Shown: piece after piece, positions 1 to 7,488 of the stretch | How positions within the stretch are numbered: position 1 is the stretch's first letter | How the letters are laid out: each line of letters starts with the position of its first letter | Assembly (NCBI GenBank): GCA_905371275.1 | Contig: CAJPLH010000011.1 | Span: 1-22,761 of the forward strand | Source: Prevotellaceae bacterium | GTDB lineage: Bacteria; Bacteroidota; Bacteroidia; Bacteroidales; Bacteroidaceae | Length of the DNA stretch: 22,761 nt | Direction of reading: 5' to 3' | The notes under the pieces: generated by a model | What the model was told of the DNA's origin: nothing | Databases searched by the model: none | What the model saw: only the letters and a program-made list of their open reading frames with translations | Translations under genes and position numbers: made by a program

Positions 1-2
1 AA

Positions 3-1391
3 CAGAATAGCTTGCTCATCGCTTCGGGAGGTAAGTACCTTGAAAGTCCTCGCATCGGTGTACGTGGCGAGCAACCTAAAGAAGCTATTCCTGAAGGTGT
101 TGCCTACAATCATAATACATACCTTAAGCTAACAAGTAGAGATATTTTCAAGTACACGAACTTTGAAGCCTCTCTTCAAGCTCGTAGTCTCAAGGTGGTC
201 TATGACTATCGCACTGTTAACCCTCAGAAAAATTCTCGTTGGGAAGGAAAGAGCGGACAGGCTACAATCGTTTCTGACCAAGTGGGTTTTCGCTCTCAGT
301 TCCTCTCTCGCATACCTCTCAGCGAAAATATTGCATCTCAATTCCTTTATGGAGTAGACTTCACTATTGACCGCACAAGCCAACCTCTTGTAGACGGTCG
401 CTATTGGGTTCCTGAGATGACGGCTTATAACCCTGCCGTATTCCTTCAATCTAAAATTTCGTTCGCCAATGACTTAAACTTCAAGGGCGGATTGAGATAT
501 GACCACATTACTGTAAAGGTTCCTACTTATAACGTTCTTGTGAACAAGTCTACCGATGCTCCCATACGTGTTACTGGTAAAGACCTTCTGTACAACAATC
601 TGAGCTTCAATGTAGGCTTATCTTACAATAGATACAAGGCATTCCAACCCTTCATTGCTTATTCAGAAGGCTTCGCCATCTACGATTTGGGACGTGGTGC
701 CGTACGTGATGCCAAGACTTCTGATGCACTCAACAACATTGAGACTGAACCTGTGCGCACACACAACTACGAAGCGGGTTTCTATTCAAACTTTAAGAAC
801 TTCATAGGCGAAAATACAGAACTCGAACTGCAAGGAGCTGCCTTCTACACTTATGCTGCTCTCGGAAGCGACCTTATTTCTCGCAATGGATTTTGGGTTG
901 TAGACCGCTCGCCTCAGAAGGTATACGGGTTTGAACTCAGTGCTAATGCTACGCTCAGTAAAAAGCTCCAATTAGGAACAGCCTTTACTTGGTTTGAGGG
1001 ACAAAAACAAGAGAATGGTTCTTGGAACCACTATATGAGTGGGCTATCTATCCCTCCTGCTAAGCTCACAGCCTCTCTAACCTATCGTCCAACCAAGAAT
1101 ACATTCTTACGTATGCACCTCATCAACACAGGTAGTAGAGACCGCTTTGAGATGAAAGCTGGCAAGAATGGGGTACGCACTTACGACGAAGGCGAAGGAA
1201 AAGTAGAGCCTGTAACACTCGTAAACCTCAACGCAGGATTTAACCTAGGTAAGATGACTTACGGCATAGGTGTTGAGAACCTATTCAACAATAACTATTA
1301 CACTGTTCAGTCTCAGCTTATTGCTCGTGATGCTGAATATGTAAGAGGTAATGGGCGCATCGTAACGCTCTCAGGAACTTATCGTTTCTAG
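3..1391 (+). CDS. TonB-dependent outer-membrane receptor, C-terminal part (5' end outside window)
   Basis: The frame is open from the first base of the window, so the plug domain and the N-terminal part of the barrel lie upstream; 462 residues are visible. They show the alternating aromatic/polar beta-strand pattern of a TonB-dependent receptor barrel, with late strands such as GLRYDHI, NVGLSYNRY and NYEAGFY, and the typical end: YGIGVENLFNNNYY followed some 30 residues later by a terminal strand closing on Phe (GTYRF), the signal read by the Bam machinery. Such receptors import siderophores, haem, cobalamin or glycans using TonB/ExbBD energy. The substrate cannot be told from this part; the NLFNNNYY end resembles metal/siderophore-type receptors more than SusC, and no SusD partner follows. 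A hairpin terminator comes 35 bp after the stop. Confidence 0.9.
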   Translation, partial: QNSLLIASGGKYLESPRIGVRGEQPKEAIPEGVAYNHNTYLKLTSRDIFKYTNFEASLQARSLKVVYDYRTVNPQKNSRWEGKSGQATIVSDQVGFRSQFLSRIPLSENIASQFLYGVDFTIDRTSQPLVDGRYWVPEMTAYNPAVFLQSKISFANDLNFKGGLRYDHITVKVPTYNVLVNKSTDAPIRVTGKDLLYNNLSFNVGLSYNRYKAFQPFIAYSEGFAIYDLGRGAVRDAKTSDALNNIETEPVRTHNYEAGFYSNFKNFIGENTELELQGAAFYTYAALGSDLISRNGFWVVDRSPQKVYGFELSANATLSKKLQLGTAFTWFEGQKQENGSWNHYMSGLSIPPAKLTASLTYRPTKNTFLRMHLINTGSRDRFEMKAGKNGVRTYDEGEGKVEPVTLVNLNAGFNLGKMTYGIGVENLFNNNYYTVQSQLIARDAEYVRGNGRIVTLSGTYRF

Positions 1392-1425
1392 GACGATACG
1401 CACTTCGACAAACGAGAGGGTTCGT

Positions 1426-1465
1426 GTTCAAATCATTTGGATACGAATCCTCCTTTATTTTATTA
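1426..1465 (+). terminator. Terminator after the TonB-dependent receptor
   Basis: GAGGGTTCGT (1426-1435) pairs with ACGAATCCTC (1443-1452), ten pairs including one G-U, and is followed by a T-rich run (CTTTATTTTATT). It sits 35 bp after the receptor stop codon. Confidence 0.6.
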
Positions 1466-1480
1466 AAGGTTTTAGATTAG

Positions 1481-1662
1481 GTTCGTCCGACATTTGGAGT
1501 GATGGGGCAATCCTCACGCAAGCAATTGTGTTGATACAATCCCTAGGCTTGATATAGAAAACTGCTGTTCATAACTGTACATTTGTTGGTGGTAATTCAA
1601 ATATGCAAAATGTTCGGCAGTTTTCGCTTTTTCCACGCCATCACTCCAAATGTCGGATGAAC
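1481..1662. repeat. 182-bp element bounded by a 25-bp inverted repeat
   Basis: The left arm 1481-1505 (starts GTTCGTCCGACATTTGG) pairs with the right arm 1638-1662 over 25 positions, the only deviation being a G-T pair (1485/1658). Inside are two more hairpins: 1525-1540 (ATTGT/ACAAT) and 1557-1625 (GAAAACTGC/GCAGTTTTC, nine perfect pairs, then CGCTTTTT). There is no reading frame and no evident target-site duplication. It may be a MITE, a small invertible segment, or a structured RNA closed by a long stem; the sequence alone does not decide. Confidence 0.75.
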
Positions 1663-1862
1663 TTTTTTCTCCCTTTGCTTTTTGTTTCCCTCCCTATTGG
1701 TATATGGGTCGATATGCCCCCAAAGAGGGAAAAATCAAGGAAAAAGTGACAAAATATTTTTCTGAGCCTTTGTTTTGTGTGGTGAAGTTGACAAAATGGC
1801 GCTTCTTCGTGTTTTTCTGTCTCACGTACGCGCGTACGCGCGCCTTCCAACAGCGATGTTGA

Positions 1863-2083
1863 TTTTTTGCTGTCACAAGTATCACACAAGGGGAAATTTG
1901 GAGGGAAAAATCAAACAATTTTTTGGGGGGCGGAAGAGAGATAAAAATGACTTTTGACTCACGTTATCGGTGTGTTTTCCGCCTTTGAATCCCGCGTTTG
2001 TTAAAATCTGTCGAAAAGACACCGTAGAAATCTGATTTATAGCGTATTGCAAATAGTCCTGTGACACTTGTGACAGCAAAAAA
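1863..2083. repeat. Paired inverted 24-bp boxes of copy A
   Basis: The boxes 1863-1886 and 2060-2083 are inverted copies with one mismatch. The heart of the box reads TGTGACACTTGTGACAGC, which is itself a direct repeat of TGTGACA with a 2-bp gap (period 9), followed by an A run. The boxes are 173 bp apart, exactly as in copy B. Confidence 0.88.
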
Positions 2084-2216
2084 GCAAAAACTCCTGTGAT
2101 GCGCGTATACGCGTGCGCGTGAAAGAAGGGTGTTATAGATGTTTTCACAATTCGAATACGCTGTTCTCGATTTCTGTTTCGCGGACAGATCTTTTCGCGC
2201 TTCCTACCTTTCATTG

Positions 2217-2304
2217 AAAACTATACGTCGTTTTCACCAAAACAACACGTCGTTTTCAGTAAAACAACACGTCGTTTTCATTAAAACAACACGTCATTTG
2301 AAGA
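2217..2304 (+). repeat. Tandem array, four 22-bp units (copy A)
   Basis: The units start at 2217, 2239, 2261 and 2283 and share the pattern AAAACAACACGTCGTTTT; the first and last units are degenerate. Each unit is an imperfect palindrome around ACGT. The array ends copy A 137 bp before the glyS promoter. Confidence 0.85.
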
Positions 2305-2436
2305 GAAAGAAAGACTTGTTTTGTGGAGAATTGGGACTCAAGATTTCATAGGGCACGCAGCATCTTCTCTCCGTGGAACGTTTAGAAACGATAAGGCACT
2401 GAAAAACGTGCAGAAAATGGGGCATTTCAAAGAAAA

Positions 2437-2472
2437 TGATTATCTTTGCACCAAATAGTCAAATGATAATCA
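2437..2472 (+). promoter_or_regulatory. glyS promoter inside an 8-bp dyad
   Basis: TATCTTTG (2441-2448) fits the Bacteroidota -7 consensus TAnnTTTG and lies 30 bp before the glyS ATG. A good -33 element is not evident. The box is overlapped by TGATTATC (2437-2444), which is the exact inverse of GATAATCA (2465-2472); the start of transcription would fall between the arms, so the dyad would act as DNA. Confidence 0.6.
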
Positions 2473-2478
2473 CAACCA

Positions 2479-4020
2479 ATGGCACAAGAAGACGTTTTTA
2501 AGAAGATAGTTTCTCACTGCAAGGAATATGGATTCGTATTTCCTTCAAGTGAAATCTATGACGGATTGGGCGCAGTCTATGACTACGGTCAACTCGGCGT
2601 TGAACTCAAAAATAATATCAAACAATACTGGTGGCAGGCTATGACTTTGCTCAACGAGAACATCGTGGGCATCGATTCAGCCATCTTTATGCACCCCACC
2701 ATCTGGAAGGCTTCTGGACACGTAGACGCGTTTAATGACCCTTTGATTGACAATAAGGATTCTAAGAAACGCTACCGCGCTGACGTGCTCATCGAAGACC
2801 AAATTGCCAAATATGACGAGAAAATCGAAAAGGAAGTGGCAAAGGGTCGCAAGCGTTTCAAAGAAGCTTTCAACGAAGAGGAATTCCGCACTACCAACGG
2901 TCGTGTGCTAGAAATCGCTGCTAAGCGCGATGCTTTGCACGAACGCTTTGCAGTGGCACTCAACGATGCAAACCTCGAAGAATTGCGTCAAATCATCTTG
3001 GACGAAGAGATTGCTTGTCCCATCAGCGGTACTCGCAACTGGACGGAAGTGCGCCAATTCAACTTGATGTTTAAGACGGAAATGGGCTCTACTTCAGAAG
3101 GGGCTTCAACCATCTACCTCCGTCCGGAAACTGCACAAGGTATCTTCGTGAACTATCTCAATGTGCAAAAGACGGGTCGTATGAAGATTCCTTTCGGTAT
3201 TGCACAAATCGGTAAGGCTTTCCGCAACGAAATCGTTGCGCGTCAGTTCATTTTCCGTATGCGCGAATTTGAACAAATGGAGATGCAGTTCTTCGTGAAG
3301 CCTGGCACAGAATTGGAGTGGTTCAGCAAGTGGAAGGAAACACGTATGGCTTGGCACCAAGCACTCGGCTTTGGCGCAGAAAACTATCGTTTCCACGACC
3401 ACGAAAAACTCGCGCACTATGCTAACGCAGCTAGTGACGTTGAGTTTAAGATGCCTTTCGGATTCAAAGAAGTGGAAGGTATTCACTCTCGCACCAACTT
3501 CGACCTCTCGCAGCACGCTAAATTTAGCGGTAAGAAGATTGAATACTTCGATCCTGAATTGGGCGAAAGCTACACTCCTTATGTCATCGAAACTTCTATC
3601 GGTGTAGACCGTATGTTCTTGAGCGTGTTGAGCCACGCCTACGAGGAAGAACAATTGGAGGGTGGCGACAGCCGCGTGGTGCTTCGTTTGCCTGCTGCAC
3701 TTTCTCCCGTGAAATTGGCCATCTTCCCCTTGGTGAAGAAGGATGGTCTTCCCGAAAAGGCACACGAGATTATGAACGATTTGCGTTTCCACTTCAAGTG
3801 TGCATACGAAGAGAAAGACTCTATCGGCAAACGTTATCGCCGTCACGATGCCATCGGTACGCCTTTCTGCATTACCGTTGACCACGAAACCCTCAATGAT
3901 GGTTGCGTGACGATTCGTGAACGCGACACTATGAAGCAAGAACGTGTGAAGATTGAAGACCTCCGTGCTTTGATCGAAGACAAAGTGTCTATCACTTCTT
4001 TGCTCAAAAAACTTAAGTAA
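2479..4020 (+). CDS. glyS: Glycyl-tRNA synthetase, class II single-chain dimeric type
   Basis: Charges tRNA-Gly with glycine at the expense of ATP, in the cytoplasm. The 513-residue length matches the alpha2 (GRS1/GlyQS-like) type, not the separate alpha and beta subunits of many proteobacteria. Visible class II signs are YLRPETAQG (R215-E217, substrate binding in this family), motif 2 beginning FRNE at 248-251 and continuing RQFIFRMREFEQME, and motif 3 at TSIGVDRMF (G375-R378). The C-terminal anticodon-binding domain starts near LSPVKLAIFPL. The ATG at 2479 is 30 bp from a TATCTTTG box and gives the standard N-terminus MAQEDVFKKIVSHCK. A strong hairpin follows the gene, and the FKBP gene starts 76 bp downstream. 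The protein is complete and its function is secure. Confidence 0.97.
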   Translation: MAQEDVFKKIVSHCKEYGFVFPSSEIYDGLGAVYDYGQLGVELKNNIKQYWWQAMTLLNENIVGIDSAIFMHPTIWKASGHVDAFNDPLIDNKDSKKRYRADVLIEDQIAKYDEKIEKEVAKGRKRFKEAFNEEEFRTTNGRVLEIAAKRDALHERFAVALNDANLEELRQIILDEEIACPISGTRNWTEVRQFNLMFKTEMGSTSEGASTIYLRPETAQGIFVNYLNVQKTGRMKIPFGIAQIGKAFRNEIVARQFIFRMREFEQMEMQFFVKPGTELEWFSKWKETRMAWHQALGFGAENYRFHDHEKLAHYANAASDVEFKMPFGFKEVEGIHSRTNFDLSQHAKFSGKKIEYFDPELGESYTPYVIETSIGVDRMFLSVLSHAYEEEQLEGGDSRVVLRLPAALSPVKLAIFPLVKKDGLPEKAHEIMNDLRFHFKCAYEEKDSIGKRYRRHDAIGTPFCITVDHETLNDGCVTIRERDTMKQERVKIEDLRALIEDKVSITSLLKKLK

Positions 4021-4032
4021 TCTATCGTCGTT

Positions 4033-4060
4033 CCCACCCTGCCGATGCCGACAGGGTGGG
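4033..4060 (+). terminator. Hairpin after glyS
   Basis: CCCACCCTG (4033-4041) and CAGGGTGGG (4052-4060) form nine perfect pairs directly after the glyS stop. There is no clean T run, so it may be a weak terminator or an mRNA 3'-end stabiliser. Confidence 0.5.
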
Positions 4061-4096
4061 TGCGACTCTATTTGTCAAAGATTTACTTCCATCTAT

Positions 4097-4813
4097 ATGT
4101 TGGCTTCTCATCTCTCGAAACGGAGTTTAGTGGGATTTTTCACCCAAACTCTACGCGCTTGTTGTATGCTTCTCTTGGTGAGCTGTGGCTTGTGGGCTGC
4201 TGCTTGCACGAGTGAAGACAATTCCAACCCTGTTTATGACAATTGGGCGGTGCGCAATGCGGCGGCTTTCGCTGACACGCTCCGTGTGGCACGCACAGAA
4301 ATAGCCAAAGCTCGCGCGCAATATGGCGAAAAATGGGAGGAGCACACTCCTTGGCGCGTCTATGGCAACTACACGCTGGGCAAGGGGGGCAATCCCACGG
4401 CAAAAGACAGTGTGGTGGTGCGCGTGCTAAGCACTCTTTCGAAGGAAACGAAACCGCTAGAATCGACACTCAAGTCAGCGCGTCCTCTCTTTACCGACAC
4501 GGTGCGCGTGGACTACATCGGACGCTTGATGCCTACGGCGGAATATCCGAAGGGAAAAATCTTTGACCATACAGGACCATCTTCCTCGGAAAATGATGTG
4601 TTCAACACGATGTTCAACACCGCATCAAAATTGGCTGTGTCAACCAATGTCGTGGGATTTTCCACAGCCTTGCAACAAATGCACCTTGGCGACCGCTGGC
4701 GCGTGTTCATTCCAGCGAAAGGCGGATATGGCAACACCACAACGCAATCCATTCCTGCAGGTTCGATGCTGACTTTCGACTTGCAGCTCCGCAGTTTTTG
4801 GCACGCATATTAG
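4097..4813 (+). CDS. FKBP-type peptidyl-prolyl isomerase lipoprotein
   Basis: A 238-residue predicted lipoprotein with a hydrophobic N-terminus (CCMLLLVSCGLWAAAC) and a plausible lipobox ending in the Cys before TSEDN. The acidic residues just after that Cys resemble the lipoprotein surface-export signal of Bacteroidota, so surface display is possible (inference). The C-terminal part carries FKBP hallmarks: VRVDYIGRLM, GKIFDHTG, VVGFSTALQQMHLGDRW, FIPAKGGYG and IPAGSMLTFDLQL. FKBPs catalyse cis-trans isomerisation of Xaa-Pro bonds during folding of exported proteins. The middle region (about residues 50-125) is family-specific. It sits between glyS and sufC on the same strand and has no visible promoter of its own. 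Whether all catalytic residues are intact was not tested. Confidence 0.85.
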   Translation: MLASHLSKRSLVGFFTQTLRACCMLLLVSCGLWAAACTSEDNSNPVYDNWAVRNAAAFADTLRVARTEIAKARAQYGEKWEEHTPWRVYGNYTLGKGGNPTAKDSVVVRVLSTLSKETKPLESTLKSARPLFTDTVRVDYIGRLMPTAEYPKGKIFDHTGPSSSENDVFNTMFNTASKLAVSTNVVGFSTALQQMHLGDRWRVFIPAKGGYGNTTTQSIPAGSMLTFDLQLRSFWHAY

Positions 4814-4986
4814 TGCGCAGCCGCTGTTGGGTGGAATATATGTATAAGTAACTAAACACAACACAACTATATCATCTGTTGCTCTGCGAGGGGCTACCCC
4901 TTGGGAGTGACAAGGAAGAAAACAGAGGTTGGTGGAACATCAACAGCCGTTTTCTTTCTGAAAAAACTAAACAGCTTTACAACATT

Positions 4987-5739
4987 ATGCTCGAAATACG
5001 CAATCTTCACGCAGAAGTAGAAGGCCGAGAAATTCTTCGCGGCATCAATCTCACCATCCGCGATGGCGAAGTTCACGTGCTTATGGGGCCTAACGGTTCT
5101 GGTAAGTCTACACTTTCCAATGTGCTGGTGGGAAATCCCAAGTTTGAAGTGACGGAAGGAGAAATCATTTTCAATGGTAAGAACCTCCTCGAACTCGAAC
5201 CCGAGGATCGCAGCCACGAAGGTATCTTCATGTCATTCCAAGCACCGATTGAAATCCCTGGTGTGTCGATGACCAACTTTATGCGTGCGGCTATCAATGC
5301 TAAGCGCGAATACTTTGGTCAAGAACCGCTTTCGGCTTCTGACTTCCTCAAATTGCTTCGCGAAAAGCGCAAACTCGTTGGCCTTGATGCTCACTTCATG
5401 AGCCGTGGTGTCAATGAAGGTTTCTCTGGCGGTGAACGCAAGCGCAACGAGATTTTCCAAATGGCAGTGCTCGAACCAAAGTTCTCCATCTTGGACGAAA
5501 CAGACTCTGGTCTTGACGTGGATGCTCTCCGCATTGTGGCAGAAGGTTTCAACCAACTGCGCACTGCAGAAACGTCTGCGCTGGTGATTACCCACTATCA
5601 ACGTATGCTTGATTACTTGAAGCCTGACTTTGTGCACGTGCTGGTGAATGGTCAAGTGGTGAAAGAGGGTGATGCGTCACTCGGCTACGAAATTGAAAAA
5701 CGTGGCTTTGACTGGATTAAAGAAGAATTGGCACAATAA
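4987..5739 (+). CDS. sufC: Fe-S cluster assembly ATPase SufC
   Basis: ABC-type ATPase of the SUF machinery. It binds SufB and SufD, and ATP hydrolysis reshapes the scaffold on which Fe-S clusters are built. It is 250 residues long with Walker A GPNGSGKST (34-42), the ABC signature in its SufC form FSGGERKRNE, a Walker B region SILDETDSGLD (SufC usually has DEIDSGLD), and the H-loop in VITHYQRML. I chose the ATG at 4987, giving MLEIRNLHAEVEG, because it matches the normal SufC N-terminus; the open frame upstream has only a TTG. It is followed by sufD after 146 bp. The usual upstream partner sufB is absent; the preceding gene is the FKBP lipoprotein. Confidence 0.96.
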   Translation: MLEIRNLHAEVEGREILRGINLTIRDGEVHVLMGPNGSGKSTLSNVLVGNPKFEVTEGEIIFNGKNLLELEPEDRSHEGIFMSFQAPIEIPGVSMTNFMRAAINAKREYFGQEPLSASDFLKLLREKRKLVGLDAHFMSRGVNEGFSGGERKRNEIFQMAVLEPKFSILDETDSGLDVDALRIVAEGFNQLRTAETSALVITHYQRMLDYLKPDFVHVLVNGQVVKEGDASLGYEIEKRGFDWIKEELAQ

Positions 5740-5786
5740 ATGACGCTGACGGAAGGGGAGGTCAATCAGATTGTGCCCCCTCGCTT

Positions 5787-5810
5787 TTCAACGACGCATT
5801 CGTTGTTGAA
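5787..5810 (+). other. Intergenic hairpin between sufC and sufD
   Basis: TTCAACGACG and CGTTGTTGAA form a ten-pair stem (one G-U) with a CATT loop. No T run follows, so it is more likely an mRNA processing or stability element than a terminator. Confidence 0.5.
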
Positions 5811-5885
5811 TCCCTCAACGTTTTGTGCTGATGCCTAATTACTATATGTATTTTGCTTCACACCTCAACTAATTCTTCTCAACTT

Positions 5886-7256
5886 ATGTCCAGTCTACAA
5901 CAATATCTCGACCTTTATCGCGATGCGCGTGCGCTCATCGATCAACATAGTTGTGCTGCGCTCAATGCACGTCGTGAAGAAGTGGCGCAACTCTTGCAAG
6001 GTCGTCAGCTCCCCAACACTAAGGTGGAGCGTTACAAATATACGAATGCTGATGCGGCTTTTGCACCCGACTTTGGCATCAACCTCAAACGTCTTCTCGG
6101 AGGCGCACAAGTTCATCAACTCTGCAAATGCAGTGTGTCGGATCTTCCCACTTATGCTATGTATGTGGTGAACGATGTGGTGGTGCCGCTTTCTGACGAA
6201 GAAACTTTGCCCGAAGGGGTGACGGTATTGAGTTTTGCTCAAGCGGCTGCACAATGTCCGGAACTTCTCGAAAAATATTATCACAAAGCTGCGCAACAAG
6301 AACCTGCCAACGCACACAAAAACGTGGAGCGCACGGAATATGACACGGTGACGTTGCTTAACACCTTGCTGGTGCAAGATGGCATTTTGGTGCATCTTGC
6401 TGCAGGGGCTAAGCTTGATAAGGCACTCCAAATTGTGTTTCACACCCAGTCCAAGCAACCTATTATGGCTAATCGCCGCCTCCTCGTAGTGGCAGAAGCC
6501 GATAGTTTCGGAGAGATTCTGATTTGCGAACACGCGAAGGGATTGAAAGATAGCCTTTCCACTCAGGTCACTGAGGTTTACCTCGATGAACGTGCAGCGG
6601 TGGCGATTTACAACCTTGAAGAAACACGCGAAGGTCATAGCCGATTCACCAACATCTACGTAGAACAACAAAAAGAGAGCCGATTCTCACTCAATAATTT
6701 AGCACTCCACACTGGTTTCTCTCGCACAATGACCAACGCTCGATTGCTGGGAGAGGGTGCGGATTGTCAAACAGGCGGTATGGCTATCACTGATGGCAAG
6801 CAACACGTGGACAACACGCTGCTTGTGGACCACGTGGCAGAAAATTGTACGTCAGATATGATGTACAAATATGTGCTAGATGGGGAGAGTACTGCTATTT
6901 TTGCTGGTAAAGTGATGGTGCGTCCTGATGCGCAAAAGACGCTTTCTCAACAAAACAGTGCTAACATTTGCCTTTCTCCTACGGCTCATGCTCACGCGCT
7001 TCCGATGCTTGAAATTTATGCTGACGATGTGCGCTGTAACCACGGGGCTACGATTGGTAAACTCGATGAGACGGCTTTGCTCTATTTGCGTCAGCGCGGT
7101 ATTCCTCTAGCTGAAGCTAAATTGTTGTTGCAACACGCGTTTGTGAACGATGTGCTTCAACGCATTCCTATTGAGGCGCTCCGTGAGCGTTTGTCGCATC
7201 TGGTGGAACTCCGTTTCCGCGGTGAATTGCACCATTGTCAAGATTGCCACTCATAA
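5886..7256 (+). CDS. sufD: Fe-S cluster assembly protein SufD
   Basis: Scaffold subunit of the SufBC2D complex. It is a paralogue of SufB that pairs with it and with SufC and is needed for iron acquisition during cluster assembly. The 456-residue length is normal. The C-terminal third carries the family core: TGGMAITDGKQHVDNTLLVDH, then GKVMVRPDAQKTLSQQN, then DVRCNHGATIGKLDETALLYLRQRGI with the conserved Cys-x-His-Gly motif. The ATG at 5886 (MSSLQQYLDLYRD) is preferred to an upstream TTG in the same frame because that extension (LHTSTNSSQL) has no family likeness. It is linked to sufC by 146 bp, and separated from sufS by 232 bp containing a terminator. Confidence 0.95.
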   Translation: MSSLQQYLDLYRDARALIDQHSCAALNARREEVAQLLQGRQLPNTKVERYKYTNADAAFAPDFGINLKRLLGGAQVHQLCKCSVSDLPTYAMYVVNDVVVPLSDEETLPEGVTVLSFAQAAAQCPELLEKYYHKAAQQEPANAHKNVERTEYDTVTLLNTLLVQDGILVHLAAGAKLDKALQIVFHTQSKQPIMANRRLLVVAEADSFGEILICEHAKGLKDSLSTQVTEVYLDERAAVAIYNLEETREGHSRFTNIYVEQQKESRFSLNNLALHTGFSRTMTNARLLGEGADCQTGGMAITDGKQHVDNTLLVDHVAENCTSDMMYKYVLDGESTAIFAGKVMVRPDAQKTLSQQNSANICLSPTAHAHALPMLEIYADDVRCNHGATIGKLDETALLYLRQRGIPLAEAKLLLQHAFVNDVLQRIPIEALRERLSHLVELRFRGELHHCQDCHS

Positions 7257-7351
7257 CGCGAAAGAGGAGATTGACGCGCAAATCTCAACGCTTGTTGTGG
7301 ATTTAGCATAGATTTGCTGTGTAATTTCATCCTCCTATCGTCAACAAAGTA

Positions 7352-7397
7352 TTCCGCACCGCTATCGGGTAGAGCCGCTGCGGTGCGGAAGTTTTTT
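7352..7397 (+). terminator. Strong intrinsic terminator between sufD and sufS
   Basis: TTCCGCACCGC (7352-7362) pairs perfectly with GCGGTGCGGAA (7380-7390) over 11 bp with a 17-nt loop, followed by G and a run of T to 7397. It should stop or attenuate transcription from sufCD before sufS. Confidence 0.85.
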
Positions 7398-7446
7398 ATC
7401 CCAAATCGGTTGTTGATAACCTGACTAAGGCTTTGTTCTGGTTTTT

Positions 7447-7488
7447 CATTTCCCACTTGCCATTTCCCACTTGTCATTTCCCACTTCT
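7447..7488 (+). repeat. Three 14-bp tandem repeats abutting the sufS start
   Basis: CATTTCCCACTTGC, CATTTCCCACTTGT and CATTTCCCACTTCT run without gaps from 7447 to 7488, and the sufS ATG begins at 7489. The repeats occupy the whole ribosome-binding region and contain no Shine-Dalgarno sequence. Confidence 0.9.

Larger units (their letters stand above)
1692..2304 (+). repeat. Dispersed ~612-bp non-coding repeat, copy A
   Basis: This stretch is homologous, in reverse orientation, to 13721-14332. In order it carries: a CCC..GGG hairpin (1692-1708); a GC-only alternating tract (1824-1844); a small CAACA-GCGA-TGTTG hairpin (1849-1862) followed by a T run; a 24-bp box (1863-1886); a 173-bp core; the inverted box (2060-2083); a second GC tract (2101-2121); and four 22-bp units (2217-2304). 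By hand the 173-bp core aligns gaplessly to copy B with about 43 differences (about 75% identity), while the block around the first box is almost identical. Short reading frames on both strands are not conserved between the copies, so I treat it as non-coding. No transposase is nearby. Confidence 0.88.

Noticed and set aside
1578..1585. TACATTTG as a promoter inside the 25-bp inverted repeat
   Set aside because: No -33 element at about 19-21 bp; the nearest TTG is 26 bp upstream.
1863..1886. The box as a classical CRP site (TGTGA-N6-TCACA)
   Set aside because: The heptamers are direct repeats at a 9-bp period, not an inverted pair with a 6-bp gap.
2217..2304. CRISPR array
   Set aside because: The 22-bp units abut without unique spacers and no cas genes are present.
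1641..2351. Several 60-110 codon frames on both strands in copy A (e.g. a CDTCDSKKSTSLLEGAR-containing frame)
   Set aside because: The same words occur in copy B only because the DNA is repeated; the frames diverge or meet stops outside the box regions, so coding is not conserved.
3106..3939. Long antisense frame inside glyS
   Set aside because: Shadow of a strongly biased real gene; no family likeness.
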